NCBI GenBank assembly: GCA_000697055.1
Contig: JNDT01002258.1
Location: 33,160 to 97,159 of the forward strand
Length of the DNA stretch: 64,000 nt
Source of the DNA: Saksenaea vasiformis B4078
Lineage: Eukaryota > Mucoromycota > Mucoromycetes > Mucorales > Saksenaeaceae
Reading direction: 5' to 3'
The position numbers were made by a program, and so were the translations under genes. This document shows, in pieces, positions 1 through 11,429 of the stretch. Numbering within the stretch: position 1 is the first letter of the stretch; every line of letters starts with the position of its first letter. The notes beneath the pieces were generated by a model. The model was not told the origin of the DNA. It saw only the letters and a program-made list of their open reading frames with translations, and ran no database searches.

Positions 1-285
1 GGGCTCTTTGTCTCTTGCAAACGACGTACCAGTGATCGGATTTTTTCTTATTTCATGCAAAAAGATGTGTGAAAAAAACTTTTTTTTTTTTCATCTCAGA
101 CAAAAGGCCTGGCGGTGATAGAATACCATCGCCTCATGCAAAGGATGAATCAGTGATCGGGTTCTTTTGACTCATACAAACGGTGTCTTAGAAAGAGGAT
201 TTTGTCGTCCCCTGCAAAAAAAAGACGTGCTGAAGATAGGCTTCTTTTCTCTCACACAAAAGAATCTCTCAGATAACGGAAAGCG
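1..285. repeat. Degenerate minisatellite, ~40-bp period
   Basis: About seven diverged units follow one another. Each has a core like CTCATGCAAA, at about positions 12, 51, 92, 131, 171, 208 and 250, followed in several units by CAGTGATCGG and a T-rich tail. Spacing between cores is about 38-42 bp. Units differ at many positions, so this is an old array. It runs off the left edge, so its full length is unknown. Confidence 0.6.
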
Positions 286-362
286 ATGCATACTTAAAGA
301 GTAAGAGATGCGGTTCTCTAGCCAGCCTTGTTGTTCGAGCTAATCAAGTGTAGGTATGAGGG

Positions 363-785
363 TTAGTTTCTTGTTCCATTGCACTTACCAACAGTCGCAG
401 ACCCATACAGTGGACCTCCAATAGTTTCAACCACCATAAGTACAGACTTTGTGTTGAAATTACTGAGAAGTTGAAATTGTATGGAATGGTTTAAGGTGTA
501 GATACTTCTCCAGTTTCTCCAAAGAGGTTGAAAATACTGAAGGTCGAAAAAAATCGAGAGCGAAATTATCGGAGGACCACTGTACATATATTCTGCTATA
601 CCATTCTCCCTTCTATCTACCCAATATTTGGTCCACAGTCGCAAGATCATCCCAGCTTGGGAACCCGCCTGGGTTTGTTCATTCATAATCAGTACTAGAT
701 CCTTCTTGATCGAGTCCGAGATTTGTTGGCGCGATTTGTTCGGAATGCTGCTTCGCAGCCACCGTAGATCGCTGAACCCGACCAT
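363..785 (-). pseudogene. Gene remnant interrupted by a MITE
   Basis: A minus-strand open frame of 140 codons is split by the TA-flanked element at 406-584. The last ~14 codons, outside the element, resemble a frame at 1595-1663 just beyond the F-box gene: both contain YGS followed by a VG.CN pattern. With the element ignored, the flanking frame stays open across the TA site. This suggests the element landed in coding or formerly coding sequence of a paralogue of that downstream segment. I do not recognise the protein. Confidence 0.35.
406..584. mobile_element. MITE with TACAGTGG terminal inverted repeats
   Basis: The left end reads TACAGTGGACCTCCAATAG. The reverse complement of the right end reads TACAGTGGTCCTCCGATAA, so the ends form an inverted repeat of about 20-25 bp with few mismatches. 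TA stands at both ends, as expected for a Tc1/mariner-type target duplication. There is no internal gene. A shorter relative lies at 60179-60304. The paralogous sequence at 1595-1663 has the same flank without the element, like an empty site. Confidence 0.7.
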
Positions 786-1594
786 TCACTGGGATGTATT
801 TTTCGGAGCGTGTTCATGGCGAAAAAAAGGTGTGGTTAGCTAATCTCACATGGAATTATGCGTGTGCGACGGTTTCGGATCACGCACAAAAATGATAACT
901 TTTCTCTTCGGGAGTTCCTGGGGACACTTCCAACGGGACAATCCACCTCCCCAAAAATCTGAAATGAAAACACCCTTGGCTGCCTTAAGCAGATGTAGAG
1001 TAGCACAGAAATGGGAGGAGTGACCGTAACGAAGTGTCCCATAGTGGAGTGCGGATAGCAAGGACTATTTCGATGATTGGAATTTAGAATACCATGAAGA
1101 TACTTGGGCGTTGCATATTCACTTGTCATCTTTGAGGTTGGAAGATAATTTTCTATTCACAATAAGCCTGAACCCTCGCTCTAAATGCCAAACAATCCAT
1201 TAATTATCGCTATTATGGAGGGTTGATCCTTCCTAATGTCAGGCAGACAAGGATAGTCTGCCATTAAGGATAGACCTTCCATAACGAGTATGCTTCAATC
1301 ATTCTTTATTTATAACCGTGTATGTACTAGACAAACGTGTCCTTGCCGTATTGTTGACAAGCTTCGTGAATTTCGTTCATAGAGTTGCATATTTCGTAAA
1401 AACTTTTGAACAATATTTATTTACACTCCACACTGCGAGACGCTCTACTATGGAATGCTCCAATACGAGACACTCGCATTTTCCATACTACACTACATCT
1501 GCTTATCGCAACTGAAAAGGCCACGATTCCACTGTCGGGTAAGGACTGTGGGTCTCCAGCAAGTTTTGTTGTCAGTCTCTAGGGGCTATCAACG

Positions 1595-1663
1595 GTAGGT
1601 ATGAGGTCAGTATCTCGTACAAAGAACGTCCTATTACACGTACCAACAGCTACAGACCCATAC
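1595..1663. repeat. Second copy of the segment at 350-407
   Basis: GTAGGTATGAGG, then TACCAACAG, then CAGACCCATA occur in the same order at 350-407 and here, with a spacing difference of about 11 nt. At 350-407 the sequence after the final TA is the MITE. Here it is unique sequence. The copy lies just past the stop codon of the F-box gene, so both may be 3' parts of duplicated F-box-type genes. Confidence 0.45.
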
Positions 1664-1756
1664 ACCTGGTACATAGTCGGAAGGCAACTGCTGAGGAGAA
1701 TCTTCGGGCACTGGTATTTCTGGAGGATGACTATAATTAGGTACGAAGAAAATCCC

Positions 1757-3454
1757 TCACGTTGTTCTAATACCTCGCCTTGTTGTAATAGCTTGCGTAA
1801 TTGTAATGCTAGAAACAGAGTAGCAATCAATTCGGACAACGCTTCTCATTCCGGAAATCGCAATACGATTGCGGAATACACACGAATCATTGACATAGCG
1901 CTTTGTCACAGGGAGCATGGTGTGCCCCTGGTATATCTGGCAGTATCCATGTATTCCTTGCTTAACCGACTGTTCGCTGTTTGTACACGTCAGCTCTAGT
2001 TCATCGGGTAGCTGATGAGATTTCAAACTAAGACTTTGAAGCCTCAAGCCTTGCAACGATAGTGAATAGGATCCGGTACGTTCTGCGAGATAAACGCAGG
2101 AAAGATCTGAAAGACGCGGGCAATGTAATGCTAGAAACGTATATAGATCGCCATTTATATCGCCTGCTTGTATTTCTAGTTGCCGGATGCCATGTCGTGC
2201 CCGCAACGTAACTTCGCTGCTCATCCCGATTGCTCGTTCGACGAGGGTCAGACTTGCTTTGCTGCTTAGCCTAATCGTTCGGCCGATGATACTCAGACTT
2301 AGTAATCGCTTCAGATCGTTTAAGATAACATCAATGTTAAAATTGTGCTGGTCACAATCCAAAAAGAGGTTCTCTAGTAATCGGCAATTCCCTATGGATT
2401 GCATCAAGTCTTCAACCTCCGGAAAGGTGCATGTTATTTTTGCAGCTACGAGTGTACGGCTAAAGCCGTTGATAATGGCCGGGTTACATCCTTTAAGCTC
2501 AACTTCTTTGAGCGGTGCGCCTGTTTCCTGCAAAATCTCCAGCCATCGATGATAAAGACTACGATTTCCATAATTCTGGCTACCAGACACGAGGGACAGC
2601 GACTTGAGGTTGCGACAACCTCTCATTAATCTTCGGATGGTTGCTTCCTCGACTCTCCTCCGCATACTTTCTTCTTCGACTTTCCTCACGCTAAGGAGGA
2701 CAGTGAGTGACTCCAGGTTCGGGTATTTGAGTGCAGCATATGAACACAATAGTCCACCACTTGTAGAATTTATCGATAGCTTGCGCACTGAATCGCACGG
2801 TGTAATCGTCTCAGTTATCTGCGTTCTGCGGCAATTTAAGTTAAGCGCAAGGCACCGTAAGTTTGACAAAGTCTGATGGATCCTCTCCAAACCAGATATC
2901 AATAACTCTTCGCTGATACTTGCTAATGCTCCAGTTCTCCCTTCATCGTAAAGCTTGAGTTCTTCCAACGAAGTAAGATGCGTCACGATGGATACCCAGT
3001 CAAAGTGATGTCTTAGGTTGATGGATAGGTCTGTGACGCGCCTGGAAACCATGGTAAGAGGCAAGCACAGACGTCTATACAGATCGACACCTGTAACGGA
3101 TTCAAGATCCCTCCAGTTCTCAATAACGGTGAGACACAAGGAGTTTCTGGAAGACTGAAGGTGAAGTTTCAGAAGGAAAGGACAGAGTACAGGAAGCCGT
3201 TTAAATGTATAATAATCAACATCGCCAGGTACTGAAAGGATACGGACAAGATGGCCAAGCTGCCGATTGCTTTGTTGATCAATGCAAGAGCAGAACAAGC
3301 GCAATTGACGAGATGAGGTAATTCGGACATGGTTGTACAGGATCTGTCTAAAGACTGTCTTCCACGGTTGACACACCTGGATGCATGTCGTCAAATCCCC
3401 TTGCTGCAGGTCGCCAACGATGAATTGTAGGATTTCGATTGGAAGTTTGTCCAT
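1757..3454 (-). CDS. F-box / leucine-rich repeat protein
   Basis: Intronless ORF of 565 aa. The N-terminus is an F-box of about 40 residues, beginning MDKLPIEILQFIVGDL and containing the usual VCQPW core. F-boxes of this kind bind Skp1 in SCF ubiquitin ligases. The rest has irregular leucine-rich repeats, with LxxLxL spacing through roughly residues 100-480, which would recruit the substrate. Intronless F-box/LRR genes are a large expanded class in Mucorales. The last ~40 residues lack repeat character, so the stop at 1757 may have been reached after a frame change. The substrate is unknown. Confidence 0.75.
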   Translation of the reverse strand: MDKLPIEILQFIVGDLQQGDLTTCIQVCQPWKTVFRQILYNHVRITSSRQLRLFCSCIDQQSNRQLGHLVRILSVPGDVDYYTFKRLPVLCPFLLKLHLQSSRNSLCLTVIENWRDLESVTGVDLYRRLCLPLTMVSRRVTDLSINLRHHFDWVSIVTHLTSLEELKLYDEGRTGALASISEELLISGLERIHQTLSNLRCLALNLNCRRTQITETITPCDSVRKLSINSTSGGLLCSYAALKYPNLESLTVLLSVRKVEEESMRRRVEEATIRRLMRGCRNLKSLSLVSGSQNYGNRSLYHRWLEILQETGAPLKEVELKGCNPAIINGFSRTLVAAKITCTFPEVEDLMQSIGNCRLLENLFLDCDQHNFNIDVILNDLKRLLSLSIIGRTIRLSSKASLTLVERAIGMSSEVTLRARHGIRQLEIQAGDINGDLYTFLALHCPRLSDLSCVYLAERTGSYSLSLQGLRLQSLSLKSHQLPDELELTCTNSEQSVKQGIHGYCQIYQGHTMLPVTKRYVNDSCVFRNRIAISGMRSVVRIDCYSVSSITITQAITTRRGIRTT

Positions 3455-4034
3455 GGGTAGAGAAATTCGAAGTGGCTATGGCTAGACTCGGAATGGCGAA
3501 GCCGAGTGTAATACTTGGACGGCCTGCACGTAGAGTAATCATGTGAAAACAAAAAAGGATAAAAGGCGTCTTTGTTTCTCATAACGTTATGAGGCAGCTA
3601 CGAATCTAAGTCTGAAGTCTGTATGCGCTGAATGAAAGCTATTCACTATAAGACTAGACTTACTGAGAATAAAAAGACACGTTAAGTACTGGGAGTCTCG
3701 ATGGCATCTTGCAATAATTTGCTACGAGATCGTCGGAATCGCTGACACAAGCATCTTGTCCTAGCATGCAGGTCGCGCGACGTGGCCACTTTGCTATATC
3801 CGGATGTTCCTCGTCTAAGCAAGTGTGCTTTGTCTATAACGCGGCGCAAGTTAGATAAAGTAATGATACTCATCACTTGTTGTCGTTCCGTGACATATAT
3901 TTTGGTCGTAGATGTTGGACACTTCCAATAAGATGGATTGCAATCATGGCGGCTTCCCAGCCAGGACTTATGGCGATATCAATGTATCATGTGGTTATGC
4001 ACTTAGGAGTGTCGCAACGCATCAATGTGGAGCA

Positions 4035-4490
4035 TCAGATAGATTCAATGGCGCTGCTCGACGTAAGGTATCGCCTCCGAGTCATGAAAGAAAGCAATAA
4101 GCGACTTTCAGTATGCGGGAAACGCCATTTTCCAACAACCGCGAAGCTTGAATTTAGGCTCAGAGAGAAGATCGCAAAGCACAGTTGCATGAACAAGACG
4201 ACCGGAGCGGCTTGCGCGTCCTCTGATGAAAAGTCCTGGAAAACAGTTTCAACCAATGACGCGAAGTAATCTCCAAACTGTTGTACAATTTCGGCGTAAA
4301 TGTAGCCTCCCACGAATAACTGGTCGGGCGCACACTGACAAGTTCTCCTGACGTAAGTTTCTGGAGATGTTTCGTAGGATCTCTCTCGGTAGACGGCCCA
4401 TGAGTGAAAAAGTCAAAAATGCGTTCGATTACTGAGATATCGCGGTCGCGAATAGCAAAGTCAGCACGATATGGCTGCCTGGCCCTGGTA
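4035..4490 (-). pseudogene. Frameshifted gene fragment, unidentified
   Basis: Two minus-strand open stretches join head to tail only with a frame change near 4325. The upstream part, ending about 4330, is rich in charged residues (RDRDISVIERIFDFF). The downstream part, from 4313, reads FVGGYIYAEIVQQFGDYF and has coding-like composition. A stop lies just upstream in frame. I read this as the relic of a larger gene. The family is not recognised. Nothing else coding is apparent in 3455-4034 or 4490-4950. Confidence 0.35.
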
Positions 4491-4952
4491 GCATAAGTTC
4501 AATAAGTCACTTGTTAGTTTGCATGAAGTCCCGTACCATTGACTTCACTGGGGTTAGTAGAAAATTGTTGATCATTGCGGCTCAATCCAATATACAGAGC
4601 GACTGTACACCGTTAAACTCGGATGTGAACAAATGGGAGCCTTTTCTGTCTATTTTAATGCAGCCAATGAAGTAATCGAGGGTGTGATGGACTTTTAATC
4701 GACGGATAAACGCGTTTTGTCATTCCAGGATACTTAAAGAGACAAGTATTTGTATAACCATATCAAGAATATAGTTGCACGGACCTGTTATCCGTTGGCA
4801 ATGAGCGACGATGTACTTTATTCCGCAGCAGAGAGTGATTTGGGATGATAGCGAAAGTAATAGGAAAACTTGCTGACTCCACTCTTCAGCTGGTTGGCGT
4901 CGGATGTCATCAACTTGTTCGTATGGATACACGACGACTTCAGGGATATCAA

Positions 4953-5129
4953 TACAGTGCTCCCCTTAATTTCAAAGGCTCGGTTCCTTGCAAAATGCTT
5001 GAAAGTTGCGGGTTTTGATATTAGAGAGAGGGCATTATGCACTATATTTTCTGGCGGTAGATCTAAAATCCCTTGAAAAAACCGGGTTTTGAGATTATAT
5101 GGGTTTGAAATTAGAGAGGGCGTACTGTA
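4953..5129. mobile_element. MITE of 177 bp with TACAGT ends
   Basis: The left end reads TACAGTGCTCCCCTTAATTT. The right end, reverse-complemented, reads TACAGTACGCCCTCTCTAAT. They align with small gaps and both continue into TTTCAAA. TA flanks both sides. Part of the right end, GGGTTTTGATATTAGAGAG, is repeated inside at about 5018. The size, lack of a gene and TA ends fit a non-autonomous Tc1/mariner derivative of a different family from the element at 406. Confidence 0.65.
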
Positions 5130-6032
5130 AAGAAGAACGAGCTTTGGCCTGTGGCCGTCACAGTGCCTAACCAAAGACTTCTTTCTTGCATATGCTCCGG
5201 ACAAAGTTTCTCGTTCCTAATATTAGCACCGTACCAGCAACGTTTGTCGCCGGCACATAAGATTGTCGAAAGATACACTTACCAATGTATTGAAATAAAA
5301 TCCATATTTCCCTGCAGCATTCCATATCTTACTGTCTTGGCAGCGATTTTTTCTAGGAACTGCAGATCGATGAGGTAGCGTGGCGTCGGCAACTGGCCGT
5401 TCTCAACGATATCCAAATCCCACGCGATCGACACTCATTGGTGCTGGTGCGCGGCTATGTAAAGCGCTCCCTACGATGCGGAAACTAAGGCACGGTGACC
5501 CTCTAAAACGAATATTTACCTACGACTAAATTTCATGTAGCATCCAACAAGCGAAGCAGGTCCTGCGGACAAGTGTCTCCATTTTGGTCGCTTCCAAGCT
5601 TTCCCCATGACGTCTTTCGATAGAGTTATCAAGAACTTAGTCCAAGCGTTGGATATGGACCTATTGTCCGGCATCGTCATGGCAATCTCATTATCTCCAA
5701 TTTGTTGTAGAATCCAACTGGAAGCGATTTTCTGCTAATGGGATCTGTTTCTCGAATGAGAAGACAAAGTCATTTGGGGTGGTCGGTCATGCGTCCAGAC
5801 AATGAGTCAGTTGGGATCTTATGCAATCGGATCATCGTGTCTGAGGATGACCTTTATCGTCCAAATTGGCAACAGTCATTCATATAGGAACGGACGAGAT
5901 CGTTTCTTGAGTTCACAAGACATCGAACAATAGGAGCAGAGATCGGTAGATACAGTCTGGTTTGCCTCGTTATTTGAAAATTTGCAATTGATATTTTATA
6001 TTCGTGCGGGTTGGGGGCTAAGAGATATATAA
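5130..6032. other. Intergenic, no gene seen
   Basis: Short open frames occur on both strands, but none has coding-like composition, splice structure or a recognisable motif. The right part should hold the 3' UTR of the minus-strand SPE2 gene. Confidence 0.4.
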
Positions 6033-7583
6033 CTAAATTTTCTTGTAATGGCCAAAGATGAAATCGTATCCATCAAATTCGTGGAGGATGCGATCCTTTC
6101 GCTTGTAACCACCGTACTGGTCCATGGTACGCATGAGGCGAGTGATGTTGTCCTCATGGTCCTTGTCATTGACCAGTTGTTCTTTGGTTCCAGTAAAGAA
6201 GGTGACAGTGAATGAGCCTGGCTGGAAGATATCAACGACCTGACGGATTAGTCTGCAGATCGAGTCAGCACTCGAGCTTCGTTTGCCTGGATTCTGGATG
6301 GGATGTGATAGATAAGCAGGAATGGTAGTCTCAAAGGAGGCATAGGAACACTGAGGTTCGGGAGTCACATGGATGGAGTAGTAGCCATCCTCCAAAAGAC
6401 CGTTGGCAGAGTAACCACAAGGCTCAAACAAGAAAGAGTCCACCTTGGCGGTCGGATAGACTTTTCGCAGACCAGTATCCATGTCAACGCGCTTTCCACC
6501 TTCCAAACCTGTAGGTTCATCACCTTGCTGATAGAATGCTTTCATGGCAACGGGATCAAGATCTGTCATCAAGATCTCGATGGTTTCATCATGGGTACGG
6601 TAGACTGGACCCATGTCGTGCTGCTGCTGCTGTTGCAACGAACGGGATATCTTGGACCAAGAATAGTCTTTGTTTGCCATCCACTCCATACCATCTGTCT
6701 CGGCCATCAGCTGTTGCATGTCAACAGGCTGATCGTATTTGGGGGAGGTCAGATAAAGATACCATTCGTCCACGTTGGTATCACCAATCACATAGGCAGC
6801 GCCGTTGTCTGATGAGCAGGATGATGCATCAGATAGGGAACATATGGAGAAGGCCATCATCATTGTACTTACCGAAATGGTTATCCAAGTAATTCACCTC
6901 TTCTTCCCAACTCCTGTGAGGTCCAGGTTGCTTCTCCGGGAACATGAAGGACTTGCGAGAGTAGAAGAGTCGATGGACTGAATCAAAACCGCAACGAGAC
7001 TTGGCAATTTCGAGAATATAAGGCAAAGCCTTCAACAAGGTTGTTGTACCACATGTCTTGATGACCAACTTGTGCGGGTAGACGAACATAGACGACTCAC
7101 TGGGAAAGGAAGAGAGAGGTTTGCGAAGACGCGATAGATTTCGTCAATGGAACTGCTTGACCCTGGAACATATATATATATCTTTTTTTTTCCTCCTTTC
7201 TCTCTCGAGGAATTGGGATACTCTAATGGGATATCTTTTTCTTCTTACCTGAGTAAATAGGCATCGACATGATCATTCTGGATAACGCTGAGAACGGTAC
7301 ATTTGACAGTAGCAAGCATTGCATCCCAAGTAGGTCTATCGACAGTACGAAGATTGTTGTAAACACCGAGAGGTAAACCAGAATCCTTTGGAGTAGGAGG
7401 ATTAGAGACATCCGACATGTCGGAATCCGAGTTGTCAGCAATGACGGTATGCGGAGTTTGAGGAGATGGAGAGAACCAGATCTCGAGTAATTTTTCAGGG
7501 CCTTCAAAACAGCCATGTTCAGCAGAGTAGTTGGCACCGCTAGGAGGAGGTGCTGATGGAAGAGCGAGTTGTTCAATGACCAT
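6033..7583 (-). CDS. SPE2: S-adenosylmethionine decarboxylase proenzyme
   Basis: AdoMet decarboxylase makes the aminopropyl donor for spermidine and spermine. Exons 7583-7249, 7099-6873 and 6808-6033 keep frame and give 445 aa. The autocleavage site [14 protein letters not shown] spans the first junction (S114 becomes the pyruvoyl group) and is followed by KTCGTT, the conserved cysteine motif. The second junction falls before DNGAAYVIG. Further family hallmarks are [11 protein letters not shown] and [17 protein letters not shown]. The length is slightly above that of yeast Spe2. A Ser/Pro-rich insert of about 35 residues lies near positions 36-70. The 5' leader is very A-rich with CAACAA runs, and no ATG was seen upstream within about 150 nt, so I found no uORF of the animal or plant type. 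Confidence 0.93.
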
Positions 7584-9686
7584 CTTTTAGTTGTTTTGTT
7601 TTGTTTGTTGTATAGAGAAGTTTGTTGTATAAGCTGTTGTTGGCGATAGACGCGTGGTGTTTTCCTTGTTCTTTGTTGCTGTTGTTGTTGTTTTTTTTTG
7701 TTGTTTTTTTTTTTTCTTTGTTTTTTGGTAAGTAGGTAAATTCAATAAAATAAAATAGAAAAGATGAAATTAATTAAGATGAGAGAGTTGGGGGGTGTCA
7801 AGACCAAAAGTTAGAAAAGTGAAGCCGAAAGGGTAAGCTAATAAGAAATCGAACTAAGTTATTTTTGTTAGAATCAGAGCGCATAGCAATAGGAAGTTTG
7901 TTCAGTGATTTGATTTGTCGACAAAGACGACGAAATAAGAAAAAACTGTTGGGTTAAATTGAATTGGTAAAATTGTGCGAATGGAAATAAACGATGGTAG
8001 TAAAAGTAATAACCATTCGTATGAAGCAAAAAAGAAAAAAAGAAAAAAAAAGAGAGAAGAAAGCTCCAATGGCTGTTACTCCATCTCACTTTGTCACTGT
8101 CCTTTTATTTCAAAAAACTTTTCCAGTGACTTGCATTCATTTATACAACAGCCAATCATATCTCTTTAAAGTAAGCCCTATCTTCACAAGTGCATCACAC
8201 ACATCGATGAAATGACGTCTGCTAATGCTCTTTTTCTTCTTGTGACACACCTAACTCCATCGATATCCATAAATCAACTGTTGTAATGATCATTTGGTTC
8301 TTATACTGAACAATAAGTTATCTCCTTATGCCTCCTGCATCATGTACATTCATATGTAAAATAATAATATTCCTTCTTTTTTGACTTGAGAAGTGAGGCC
8401 CGATTCTGTCTGACGGTTGGACAAAGAGAAAAAAAAAAAAGCTTGCGTACAAATAACCATACAACCGACAAGGACCGAAACCATAAAAGATCAATGCATC
8501 GGATTTTGTATCACGAGTGCGAAGGGACCTCGCGGAGTATTTCACTCACAAAGATGTCCATAAACCCTTGGATAAAAGGTTTTTATTCATTTCTGGTCTA
8601 AAGTATCACAAATACACATAAACCTGCAGTGCACTCAAAACGGTAAATCTGTGGGAATTGGCGGAAATGTTGAGCGGCTGTCAATCATCACCCAAGAAAA
8701 AAATATTTTTTTACTCCATAAGTGTTAAATGCAAGGGCACTCCCATGATGTGCCTCGAGGCGCATTGGTATAAGCACCCTTGTACCATTTGTTGAATTAT
8801 ACTATTTCTCTTCATTGATTGAATTGTACTAAAATTTGGACACAAGCTTTTAACACTGTGTTATTGTTAGTGTTCGTACGGAGGAAAGATGATACCAAAA
8901 CGATTTCTGCTTAAAAGGAACCACGGTCTAGACCAAACGTGTCAATGTAAATTCTGCCAAGAATTCACGCTTTACTCGATTTATCTACTGATAGAACCCA
9001 GCGCTACAAAAGAATCGACCCAGTCATTGATCATACAATGATGGTAAAGATTTGACACGTGCGATCAATACACCCCCACCTCCACCATTCGAAATCAAAA
9101 CAAGGGACATATTTTGATTTTCACACGGCGACCGGCTGAGGACGGATAGCGGAGAGAACCAGATGACGCTTTTGCGTAACCAGCCTCTATGAGAATCAAA
9201 ACTAGTGCCTATTGTAGACAACGGGTCCCTGGGCGTTACGTAAGGTGTTGGATACCCGCAATGAACAGAAAAGCTACATGCATGTACTCCATGTTCCTGT
9301 CGCCACGTCACCATCATTTTTGAATGATGGGATTTCGAGAATCGTTAGAACAAATGGCATCATGCATAGACGCGCATGCATACAAAGTTTATGTTTGATC
9401 TTTTTTTTTGTTGTTGTTGTTTTGCAAGGGGCAAATGAGCTGGATTTCACAGGGGTTAGAAAGGACCTCTCTCTCTCTCTCAAGACACGGCCCGCTACAT
9501 CCGGATGATAGGCGTAAAAAAAAAAAAAAAAGTTAACCATGAAGTCTGACCATCTGGTTTATTCGCGATCTCCCCGGACGGAGTTCTTTCTGAAGATGCG
9601 TATTCTCAAATGTAACAATGCAAAAAAAAAAAAAAGATTTTCATGTAAATGATAAATTTGTCTCTTTGTTTGATGGTCAGTGTCTA
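7584..9686. other. Intergenic, no gene seen
   Basis: The first ~150 bp is the promoter and leader side of SPE2, with poly-T, GTTGTT and ATAAAATAAAAT tracts. The remainder has homopolymer runs of A or T (for example near 8025, 8430, 9400, 9515 and 9622) and a CT microsatellite near 9467. Short ORFs on both strands have low-complexity or random composition. I see no gene. Confidence 0.4.
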
Positions 9687-11268
9687 TTATTGTTGAGCAC
9701 ATTGAACGCCTCCATGCTCTTCTTCATCACTGTCGTCGTCTTCATCGTAAGCGTTTCTTGATCGTCCAGAAGCGCCAAATGCATCCATATCACCGGGAAT
9801 GAGAGCACATTCATCAATGATTTCGTGGCTCGTTCTCTTGGCAGGGGGCCGCTTTGGCAAAATATCCTCAAGAGTGGCCATCTGTGTAGGTGTTGCAAAC
9901 ATATCGTTGGGGAACTCCACATCAAATTCGACGTATAGATCGCCTCGATCATCTGACCGTCTATAGATTGGCATACCCTCATGGGGGATACGTTTCACCA
10001 TACCGGGCTTGATTACCTGACCTGCAGGATGAGATACGTGGATACCACGGCCGTCAAGATGTGTCACAAGGATTTTATCGAATCCACAAAGCGCTTCAGT
10101 CAAGCTGATCTTAATGCGACATAAAAGATCGGCTCCCTCACGCGTAAACTGTGGATGCTCCTTTTGGTTCAACACCAAGTTTACATCTCCCGGTTCAATA
10201 CCCGGCTATTACCCCACAAAACAGAATGAATGAATCATCCGAACGTTACGATACTATACGCTTACCTCTTGGTCACCTTCACCCTTCATGACAATCTTCT
10301 GGCCGTCTTGCATGCCTTTCTCGATATAGACATCCAAATACTTTTTTTCCACTGTGACCTTTTTGCCTTTGCATTTCTTGCATCTATCCTTGGCAATTTG
10401 TCCAGAACTGTTACATTCACCACAAGGCACCTGCATTTGTTGAATCATGCCCATGCCAACTTGACGCATCGCCACCTGGAAACCACGACCTTTACAAGAA
10501 GTACATTTCTTCACCGCACCTGTCTTTCCGCCCTTGCTAGAAAAGGAATCAGAAACATCCTTGAATTTTTTTCCCATTCGACATTTACCCACTGCAGTTG
10601 CTGCAAATGACATTCTTTTCCAATGCAAGCTTGGTACGCTTGCCATTGTAAAGATCTTCCAGGCTAACATGAAGCGGGTATTTCATGCTTTCACCCTTTC
10701 GTCGACGGGGTGGCATGCCTCCGAAACTCGCGCCACCACCGAATTCGAATCCACCTCCAAAACCACCTCCAAAGAGATTTGCAAACAGATCATCCGCAGA
10801 CATGCCAAATCCTCCAGCTCCACCTGGTCCTTCTTCGCCAAAGCGATCGTACTGCTCACGTCTTTCGGGATCCGACAAAATTTCATATGCGTGGGATATC
10901 TCTTTGAACTGGAAGAAAGGGATAAATATATCTGACCTGAATCCTCGGTTATCTCAAACATACCCTCTCGCCTTCCTCTGGATTCTTGTCGGGATGATAT
11001 TTCATGGCCTACACAATATCCATGGGGAAGTTAAACCAACTATTCCAAAATACAACAGAACTGAACAAGACGTCTTATCCAGCAGTAGCTAGTTTCACTG
11101 GCTACTTTCTACAGTTTTTTCTTTTTTACTACATACCAGCTTGCGGTAAGCCTATACAAAAGATCAGCGACAAATCCTGACGAGAATTGCTTATACCTTT
11201 TTAATTTCGCTATCATTTGCTTCTGGCGAAACTCCCAAAACATCGTAGTATGTGGTTTCGACCGCCAT
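9687..11268 (-). CDS. YDJ1: Type I DnaJ co-chaperone, farnesylated Hsp40
   Basis: Partner of Hsp70 that binds unfolded proteins and stimulates ATP hydrolysis. Six exons (11268-11197, 11151-11137, 11008-10964, 10908-10589, 10536-10266, 10205-9687) give 413 aa. The J domain has HPD at residues 34-36. A Gly/Phe-rich linker follows, with FGGGFGGGFEFGGG. Four zinc-finger motifs follow (CSNCSGKG, CTSCKGRG, CGECNSSG, CKKCKGKK), then the C-terminal substrate domain. The protein ends CAQQ, a CaaX box like that of yeast Ydj1, which tethers it to the ER and nuclear membrane. The second exon is only 15 nt and encodes AYRKL of helix II. All junctions are in phase. Confidence 0.95.
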
Positions 11269-11429
11269 GACAAAGAAAGAGTGAAAGTTGAAAAAAGGAA
11301 GTCCTAGCCTTTTTTTCCTGAAGACTACTATTTTTCTTTCTTAACCAATCATTTCTCTTAAAATTTCAACGGTTACGTCATGCATAATATCTGGTTTCTA
11401 GTTCTTTCCCCGCCGTTTGAGCGAAGCGA

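Noticed and set aside
6369..6892. Plus-strand ORFs of 147 and 118 codons
   Set aside because: They are antisense to SPE2 exon 3, which has clear family motifs and splice sites.
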